From positions 1 through 6,318 of the forward strand of contig JABUUX010000261.1 in assembly GCA_021442965.1 (NCBI GenBank): a stretch of DNA of 6,318 bases, written 5' to 3'. Made by a program: the position numbers and the translations under genes. Within the stretch, counting starts at the first letter, position 1; the number at the start of each line of letters is the position of its first letter. Positions 1 to 4,617 of this stretch are shown one piece after another. The notes below the pieces were generated by a model that saw only the letters and a list, made by a program, of their open reading frames with translations, was not told the origin of the DNA and did not search any database. The DNA comes from Treponema sp. GTDB lineage: Bacteria > Spirochaetota > Spirochaetia > Treponematales > Treponemataceae.

Positions 1-359
1 TTGATTTTATTCAGAAAGAAAATTCAGATAATAGATTTCATACTGTAAAAGTTTCAAAAGAAACAGGAAAAGAAGCAGTTACAGAAATTTACCCTATAAA
101 ATACAGTAAATTTATGGGGAAAGATATTACACTAGTTCAATTTTTCATTAAAACTGGACGTACACATCAAATTCGAAGTCAAAGTGCATTTCATGGTTAT
201 CCATTACTTGGGGATACAGCTTATGGTGGAAGTAAAAATACAGCTTTAAAACAAGATTTTTACCTTCACGCAGAAAAACTGGAATTTCCATATGACAATC
301 CTTTAGAGCTGCCAACTGAAATAATATGTAAATCTAATCATAATTTTTTATTTGAATAA
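1..359 (+). CDS. RluA-family pseudouridine synthase, C-terminal fragment (5' end outside window)
   Basis: The enzyme isomerises uridine to pseudouridine in rRNA or tRNA in the cytoplasm. The reading frame is open from base 3 to the TAA at 357-359, giving 118 residues. The first in-frame ATG, at 114, is internal, because family-like sequence (GKEAVTEIYPI) precedes it. Visible family signatures are GRTHQIRSQ (from base 156) followed by HGYPLLGDTAYGG, the conserved C-terminal RNA-binding and active-site-supporting block of RluA/RluC/RluD enzymes. The catalytic Asp motif (HRLDxxTSG in the family) must lie upstream of the window, so activity cannot be judged. The family is clear, but the target nucleotide cannot be assigned from this end. 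The last codons overlap a candidate -35 box for the next gene. Confidence 0.93.
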   Translation, partial: DFIQKENSDNRFHTVKVSKETGKEAVTEIYPIKYSKFMGKDITLVQFFIKTGRTHQIRSQSAFHGYPLLGDTAYGGSKNTALKQDFYLHAEKLEFPYDNPLELPTEIICKSNHNFLFE

Positions 360-380
360 CATAATTTTCTGGAATATAAT
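352..380 (+). promoter_or_regulatory. Sigma-70-type promoter for the P-loop/Asp23 gene, predicted leaderless
   Basis: TTGAAT at 352-357 and a perfect TATAAT at 375-380 are separated by exactly 17 bases. The -10 box ends six bases before the ATG at 387, so the expected transcription start falls on or next to the start codon. The -35 box is built from the final codons and stop of the upstream pseudouridine synthase gene. A+T-rich DNA yields chance matches, but the spacing and the exact -10 consensus make this the best promoter in the window. No transcription data support it. Confidence 0.55.
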
Positions 381-386
381 TTATTT

Positions 387-1256
387 ATGAGTTTTATCGA
401 AAAAATCAAAGAAAAATTTAGCCCGATTTCAGTTTTTGCACTTGTAGGTGAAAGTGGAACGGGAAAATCTTTCAGATCAAAAATGATTGCTCAGGAACAT
501 GGAATCCATGCAATTATTGATGACGGACTTTTGATTGTTGATGATAAAATTGTTGCAGGACATACAGCAAAAAAAGAAAAAACATATATGGGAGCTGTTC
601 GTGCTGCCCTTTTTGATGATAAAGAGCAAAGAGATGAGGTTGCTAAAGTTCTGAAAAAATCACATTTAAAAAAGATTTTACTTTTAGGAACATCTGAAAA
701 AATGGTAATGAAGATTGCTATGCGACTTCAGCTTCCACAACCATCTAAAATAATAAATATAAAAGATATTGCTACAGAAGAAGAAATCCAAAAGGCTATA
801 AAATCCCGTCAGGTAGAGGGAAAACATGTAATTCCAGTCCCTTCAATTGAAGTAAAAAAATCTTATCCTCAAATATTTTCAAATTCCTTAAGAGAGTTTT
901 TTGCACCAACAAAAAGTATCATGAAACCTAAAAACGGGGATAAAATGATTGAAAAATCTGTTGTAAAACCGGAATTTTCTAAAAAAGGTCGCATAGAAAT
1001 CTCTGAAGCAGCTTTAACTCAAATGGTTATGCATTGTGTAAATCAAAGTGAACCGGATATCATTATAAAAAAAATCTCCATAAAAACTGATGCTCACGGA
1101 TACAAAGTTGTAATTACTATTGATGTTCCATTTGGTACACAACTTACTGGTAAAATTCACAAGTTACAGTCTTACATAATTGACCAAATTGAATCCTTTA
1201 CAGGCATTTTAATAGAAGAAGTAAGCATAATTATTGATAAAATTACAAAAAGATAA
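387..1256 (+). CDS. P-loop (HprK-like) ATP-binding protein fused to an Asp23/Gls24-like domain
   Basis: I do not recognise a named gene; the product is a 289-residue, probably cytoplasmic protein. Residues 21-28 are a Walker A motif, GESGTGKS. About 18 residues after the P-loop Lys comes GIHAIIDDGLLI (39-50), which resembles the HPr kinase order of P-loop, helix, Gly, hydrophobic strand and Asp-Asp. A hydrophobic strand follows at 96-101 (KILLLG). The HPr kinase signature further downstream is not seen, so kinase activity is not claimed. A Lys-rich linker (about 175-200) leads to residues 201-285, GRIEIS...TGILIEEVSIII, with the helix-strand-strand-helix-strand pattern of Asp23/Gls24 (DUF322) proteins. 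Some members of that family are tied to envelope stress. The start is ATG 387 with only a weak GGAA 12 bases upstream and a TATAAT just before it. The gene converges on pcnB with a 14-base gap. The ORF and P-loop are secure, the C-terminal domain is likely, and the function is unknown. Confidence 0.85.
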   Translation: MSFIEKIKEKFSPISVFALVGESGTGKSFRSKMIAQEHGIHAIIDDGLLIVDDKIVAGHTAKKEKTYMGAVRAALFDDKEQRDEVAKVLKKSHLKKILLLGTSEKMVMKIAMRLQLPQPSKIINIKDIATEEEIQKAIKSRQVEGKHVIPVPSIEVKKSYPQIFSNSLREFFAPTKSIMKPKNGDKMIEKSVVKPEFSKKGRIEISEAALTQMVMHCVNQSEPDIIIKKISIKTDAHGYKVVITIDVPFGTQLTGKIHKLQSYIIDQIESFTGILIEEVSIIIDKITKR

Positions 1257-1277
1257 ATAGAATTAGATATTTAATCT
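1245..1277 (-). terminator. Possible weak terminator of pcnB
   Basis: Read on the minus strand, AGATTAAATA (1277-1268), an 8-base loop and TATTTATCT (1259-1251) can pair with one bulge, followed by a short T run (1250-1246). The stem is almost all A-T, so its stability is doubtful. It covers the stop codons of both converging genes. On the plus strand no T run follows, so it would work in one direction only, if at all. Confidence 0.22.
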
Positions 1278-2374
1278 TCCTGGGTATCAGTTTTTTTTCC
1301 TTTCTTTTTGGGAGAAGCCACCCTAACTCCTAAATCTTGAAGAACTTCTTTAACTGCGTACTCAAGTTCTTTTCTTATAGGATTCATTGGAAGGACAAAA
1401 TTCCTGCATTCGCGCCAAGTTCGTGCATAAAGTTCTACAGGACTTGTTTTATTTTTTATTTCCTTTTTCCAATCTGTTAGATTTTCAGCAAAATCACGAA
1501 TAAGGAAGAACAATTTTTTACCCTGTCTTACATCTTTTTCGTTATTTACAAGATAATCCAACTGTTCAAGACTTTTCATATATGAAACTTCAAAATTTTT
1601 ATTGGAATAAATAAGATCAGAAGCACATGGTTGCAAATACATAAAAACTTCAAGCTCAAGAGCTTCATGTATTATTTTAGCAGAATGGCCTCCATTAATT
1701 ATTTTTAAAAGTTCTTCTGTAAGTCTGGAAGGAGAAATTTGAGACAAAAGTTTTGAAGAATGACGTATTTTAGATCTTAAAGAAAAGGACATCTTAGCAT
1801 CTGTAGTAACAGAATACTTTATAGCACGAATCATTCTAACAGGGTCTTCCACAAAAATACGGTCTAATGGAATTACAGGCCGAAGAACATGTTTTTTTAT
1901 ATCATTAACACCATTTACATAATCAATAACCTGTTCGGTTAACGGATCATAATAAAGTGCATTTATTGAAAAATCTCTACGTAATACATCTTCATCCATG
2001 GAGCCAAATTCATTTCCAACGGAACCTTCTTCATTTGAACGGAATGTGCTTACTTCAAAAATCTTATCCCCAAAAACTACATGAACAAGACGGAACCGCC
2101 TCCCAATAATCCGAGAATTTCTAAAAAGTCTTTTTATTCTGGATGGAGTTGCATCAGTAACAATATCAAAATCTTTGGGAACATTACCTATTATAAGGTC
2201 TCTGACCGCTCCACCTACAATATATGAAGTAAAACCCGAATCATGAAGCCTGTTAATAATATAAACAGCATCTCGGTCTATTTTATCTTTTGAGATTTTA
2301 TGTTCTTCTTTTGTATATATCACAGCCTTCTGAACAGGCTTTCCAAACTTATTAGTACCGTATCTGATTAACAC
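1271..2374 (-). CDS. pcnB: Poly(A) polymerase I (polynucleotide adenylyltransferase), PcnB-type
   Basis: The enzyme adds 3' poly(A) tails to RNA from ATP and thereby promotes mRNA and small-RNA decay. It has 367 residues and belongs to the class II nucleotidyltransferase family. Visible motifs are VGGAVRD (53-59), KDFDIVTDA (67-75) with the metal-binding DxD Asp68/Asp70, FEVSTFR (106-112), EDVLRRDFSINALYYDP (128-144) and VEDPVRMIRAIK (175-186). NSRIIGRRFRLVHVVFG (86-102) is the block typical of poly(A) polymerases as opposed to CCA-adding enzymes, hence the call. The C-terminus is shorter than in E. coli PcnB (roughly 460 residues) and ends in a basic tail, KKKGKK (356-361). The start is GTG at 2374. 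Residues from about 14 on (AVIYTKEEHKIS) align with the family N-terminus, so a much later start is unlikely, although a second GTG at codon 18 exists. No clear Shine-Dalgarno sequence is seen. It lies 15 bases downstream of the hydrolase gene and is probably cotranscribed with it. Confidence 0.92.
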   Translation of the reverse strand: MLIRYGTNKFGKPVQKAVIYTKEEHKISKDKIDRDAVYIINRLHDSGFTSYIVGGAVRDLIIGNVPKDFDIVTDATPSRIKRLFRNSRIIGRRFRLVHVVFGDKIFEVSTFRSNEEGSVGNEFGSMDEDVLRRDFSINALYYDPLTEQVIDYVNGVNDIKKHVLRPVIPLDRIFVEDPVRMIRAIKYSVTTDAKMSFSLRSKIRHSSKLLSQISPSRLTEELLKIINGGHSAKIIHEALELEVFMYLQPCASDLIYSNKNFEVSYMKSLEQLDYLVNNEKDVRQGKKLFFLIRDFAENLTDWKKEIKNKTSPVELYARTWRECRNFVLPMNPIRKELEYAVKEVLQDLGVRVASPKKKGKKTDTQED

Positions 2375-2383
2375 AATAGAATG

Positions 2384-2412
2384 ATAATATTATTTTTTAG
2401 CAATCCACTCAA
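2384..2412 (-). promoter_or_regulatory. Candidate internal promoter for pcnB
   Basis: On the minus strand, TTGAGT (2412-2407) and TATTAT (2389-2384) are separated by 17 bases, and the -10 box ends nine bases before the GTG start. The elements lie inside the last codons and stop of the upstream hydrolase gene. This would allow pcnB expression apart from the operon, with a leader of only a few bases. The match is moderate and could be chance in A+T-rich DNA. Confidence 0.3.
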
Positions 2413-3328
2413 GTATGTCACTTTCTACCTGTTCATGATTTGTTTCGTGAAGAGGTTCATGCCTGTCACCTTCGTAAATAATTTCAGTTATATTTTTGAC
2501 TCCATTTTCTTTGTAAATAGATATTAATTTTTTTATAGACTTACCATAGTTTCCAACAGGGTCATCAGAACCGTAAACAAAAAGAAGTGGCAAATCCTTT
2601 GGAATCCTTTTCATATTTTTTTTACTATGAACTCGAACCAGTCCCTGAGTCATATCTTTATAAAATGAAGTTGTCAAATCAAAATTACACCATTCATCCA
2701 TTTCGTATAACTGAACACCAAATTCATCTTTTGTAAGCCATGCATTTTTACTTTTTGGGTTTTCAATTTTTTTATTATATGATCCAAATGCAAGATTATA
2801 TAAAAACTTACTTGATTTATTTTTACCCTTAAAAAACATAATAAATTTTGTAATAAAACAGCCTATTCCTGCAATTGGGTTCGGACCGGAAGTACCCATT
2901 AAAAGACATTTATTGATTTTTGTTCCATATTCTTCAATAAATGCCTGACCAACAAAAGAACCAAAAGAATGTGCCAAAAGTGTAATTTCTTTATCAGGGT
3001 AATCCTTTTTTACGTTATCAATCATTTCATTCAAATCATCAACTACAATATCAAAACCGTTATTTTCGGCAAGTTTACCAAACATGCCGCTCCCCTTTTC
3101 TAAATCATTAACTGCAGTTCTTCCGTGACCTCTCATATCATAACCTTGAACTACATAACCGTTCTCTGAAAGAGTTGTAGCAAGACTTTCATAACGCATT
3201 GAATGTTCACAAAGTCCGTGATGAAAAACAACAACGCCTTTTACAGATTCATCGTCTTCCGGCAGCCACTGATTTACCCAAATTTCCTCTCCGTCTCTTA
3301 CCTTCTGAAAAAAACTTCTTGTCTTCAT
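2390..3328 (-). CDS. Alpha/beta hydrolase, monoacylglycerol lipase/PldB (Hydrolase_4) type
   Basis: This is a serine hydrolase, likely acting on a lipid ester such as a monoacylglycerol or lysophospholipid; the substrate is inferred from family only. Numbering from the longer possible start at 3340 (316 residues), FHHGLCEH (39-46) supplies the oxyanion region and YDMRGHGRT (67-75) is a family hallmark. The nucleophile is Ser125 in AHSFGS, the acid is probably Asp260 in GSDDPVG and the base is His294 in GDRHEPLHE. There is no signal peptide. A hydrophobic stretch in the cap region (about 156-170) could contact lipid. I chose the Met at 3328 over the one at 3340: GAGG lies six bases before the former, while the latter has no ribosome binding site and is preceded directly by an in-frame TGA. 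The protein is then 312 residues. It is the first gene of a probable operon with pcnB and is divergent from the methyltransferase gene. Confidence 0.9.
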   Translation of the reverse strand: MKTRSFFQKVRDGEEIWVNQWLPEDDESVKGVVVFHHGLCEHSMRYESLATTLSENGYVVQGYDMRGHGRTAVNDLEKGSGMFGKLAENNGFDIVVDDLNEMIDNVKKDYPDKEITLLAHSFGSFVGQAFIEEYGTKINKCLLMGTSGPNPIAGIGCFITKFIMFFKGKNKSSKFLYNLAFGSYNKKIENPKSKNAWLTKDEFGVQLYEMDEWCNFDLTTSFYKDMTQGLVRVHSKKNMKRIPKDLPLLFVYGSDDPVGNYGKSIKKLISIYKENGVKNITEIIYEGDRHEPLHETNHEQVESDILEWIAKK

Positions 3329-3334
3329 ATTCAG

Positions 3335-3338
3335 CCTC
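3335..3338 (-). promoter_or_regulatory. Shine-Dalgarno site deciding the hydrolase start
   Basis: Read on the minus strand, GAGG (3338-3335) is six bases before the ATG at 3328-3326. The alternative in-frame ATG at 3340-3338 overlaps this site and has no purine-rich site of its own, so the downstream Met is preferred. Confidence 0.55.
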
Positions 3339-3339
3339 A

Positions 3340-3368
3340 TTCATATTTGTTTTAATTTATTCTATACT
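3340..3368 (+). promoter_or_regulatory. Candidate promoter for the RNA methyltransferase gene, predicted leaderless
   Basis: TATACT at 3363-3368 ends six bases before the ATG at 3375, the same geometry as at 375-387. A partial -35 match, TTCATA (3340-3345), lies 17 bases upstream. No purine-rich ribosome binding site is present before this ATG, which is compatible with a transcript that starts at or very near the start codon. Support is the sequence match only. Confidence 0.4.
3359..3364 (-). promoter_or_regulatory. Candidate -10 box for the hydrolase-pcnB operon
   Basis: TAGAAT on the minus strand (3364-3359) matches the -10 consensus in five of six positions. It would give a leader of about 25 bases before the preferred start at 3328. 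No good -35 element is seen at normal spacing, so the assignment is weak. It overlaps the -10 box of the divergent methyltransferase gene by two bases. Confidence 0.27.
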
Positions 3369-3374
3369 GTTCTT

Positions 3375-4616
3375 ATGGAACTTAAAACAATTATAACCGA
3401 TAAAATCGTATTTGGGGGAAATTCATTAGCAAAAATTAACGGAAAAAACGTTTTTATTCCTTTTGCCTGTCCGAATGAGAAACTTGAAATAAGAATTACA
3501 GAACAAAAAAATGATTACGATATGGCTGAAATTGTTAATATTCTGGAATGTTCTGAATATCGGGTCAAACCTGAATGCCCTTACTATGGTATATGTGGAG
3601 GGTGCAATCTAATGCATATTGAAAGTAAAAAACAGGAAGAAATAAGACGAGATATTCTTTGGGAAATGATGGACAAAAATAAAATCTTGTTCCCAAAAAA
3701 CAAAATTCAGATTATTTCCGGTCCTTCTTTCGGTTATAGAGCAAGATTCCAATTAACAGATGGGGGGCTAAATGAAAAGCGTAAGAATTCTGTTATAAGA
3801 ATTCAGAATTGTCTTTGTGCAGAATCTCCAATAAATTACTGGCTTAAAAATACACCGGAAGATTTAAGACCTTTAGGAAGATGTCATTTCTTTGGAAGTG
3901 AAAAGATGATTGATTCAAACGGTAAAAACTTTTTAAATCCTGTTATTTATATACCTGATGAAAAAAATGTCAATAAAATTATACAATCTAAAAAAAGTTC
4001 TAAAAAAATTAAACATAAAGAAAATCATTATTTTGCTGGAACTGCCTCAAACCCTGAATCCTACGTTACTGTACAAATATCAGACAAAAAAATTACATTT
4101 GATGTTCGGGGCTTCTTTCAGTCAAATCTATTTGTATTTGAAAAAACATGTGAACTTATAAGAGAGCTTCTTCCAGAATGTGATAATGTTTTGGATATGT
4201 ATTCAGGCTGTGGCTCTCTATCTGTTTTTGCATCCGATAAAGCAAAAACAGTAACTTTAGTAGAACACAATCGGGATGCTCTTGTTATGGCTGAAATTAA
4301 TATGGCAGGTAAGAAACATAAAAGTTATGGTTTTTCAGGAGAAAACTGGGTTAAAAACGCATCATCTTCATGTCCTTATTTTGATTCTATTATTATTGAT
4401 CCACCAAGAAGTGGAATGGAAAAATCTGTATTAAATTATCTTATAAAATCAGGAGCAAAACAGATTATTTCTATGTCTTGTGATCCTGCAACACATGGAA
4501 GAGATATAGCAGTATTAGTTCGTAACGGATATGAAATTAAAAATGTTTATCTTTTAGATTTTTATCCAAATACTGCTCATATTGAAAGTTTAATTGAATT
4601 AAGGAAATCTAATTAA
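3375..4616 (+). CDS. TRAM-domain, iron-sulfur RNA m5U methyltransferase (RlmD/RlmC/TrmA family)
   Basis: It is predicted to methylate C5 of a uridine, most likely in 23S rRNA, using S-adenosylmethionine in the cytoplasm. The protein has 413 residues. A TRAM-like RNA-binding domain occupies about 1-57. Cys68, Cys74 and Cys77 (CPYYGICGGC) with Cys146 or Cys148 would hold a 4Fe-4S cluster, as in E. coli RlmD. The Rossmann methyltransferase domain shows FFQSN (247-251), LDMYSGCG (273-280, SAM binding), IDPPRSG (341-347), the nucleophile Cys369 in MSCDPATHGRD and HIES (402-405) with the likely base Glu404. The cluster cysteines favour an rRNA (RlmD/RlmC-like) enzyme over TrmA, but the target uridine cannot be fixed, so no symbol is given. 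A Lys-rich stretch (about 201-216) sits between the central part and the catalytic domain. The start has no Shine-Dalgarno sequence. The gene is followed after one base by the propeller gene, probably as one operon. Confidence 0.91.
   Translation: MELKTIITDKIVFGGNSLAKINGKNVFIPFACPNEKLEIRITEQKNDYDMAEIVNILECSEYRVKPECPYYGICGGCNLMHIESKKQEEIRRDILWEMMDKNKILFPKNKIQIISGPSFGYRARFQLTDGGLNEKRKNSVIRIQNCLCAESPINYWLKNTPEDLRPLGRCHFFGSEKMIDSNGKNFLNPVIYIPDEKNVNKIIQSKKSSKKIKHKENHYFAGTASNPESYVTVQISDKKITFDVRGFFQSNLFVFEKTCELIRELLPECDNVLDMYSGCGSLSVFASDKAKTVTLVEHNRDALVMAEINMAGKKHKSYGFSGENWVKNASSSCPYFDSIIIDPPRSGMEKSVLNYLIKSGAKQIISMSCDPATHGRDIAVLVRNGYEIKNVYLLDFYPNTAHIESLIELRKSN
4601..4605 (+). promoter_or_regulatory. 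Likely ribosome binding site of the propeller gene inside the methyltransferase gene
   Basis: AAGGA at 4601-4605, within the last codons of the methyltransferase gene, lies 12 bases before the ATG at 4618. The spacing is longer than usual. With the one-base gap between stop and start (TAA, A, ATG), translational coupling is likely. Confidence 0.45.
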
Positions 4617-4617
4617 A

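Noticed and set aside
114..359. An 81-residue gene starting at ATG 114
   Set aside because: The frame is open upstream to the window edge with family-like residues before this Met, so it is an internal Met of a truncated pseudouridine synthase gene.
387..1256. A true HPr kinase/phosphorylase
   Set aside because: Only the P-loop and Asp-Asp arrangement match; the family's conserved downstream block and the usual N-terminal domain are not seen.
1280..1298. CTG-loop-CAG followed by eight T, as a terminator for the P-loop gene
   Set aside because: The stem is only three base pairs and lies inside the pcnB coding region; too weak to call.
1271..2374. tRNA CCA-adding enzyme instead of poly(A) polymerase
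   Set aside because: The GRRFRLVHVVFG block and the PcnB-like N-terminus point to poly(A) polymerase, although the two families share the catalytic core.
3199..3396. Plus-strand 65-codon reading frame
   Set aside because: It lies antisense over the N-terminal part of the hydrolase gene and runs into the methyltransferase start; no family signature.
3958..4161. Plus-strand 67-codon reading frame in another frame of the methyltransferase gene
   Set aside because: It sits inside conserved methyltransferase coding sequence; the Lys/Leu/Ile-rich product is a shadow of A+T-rich codons.
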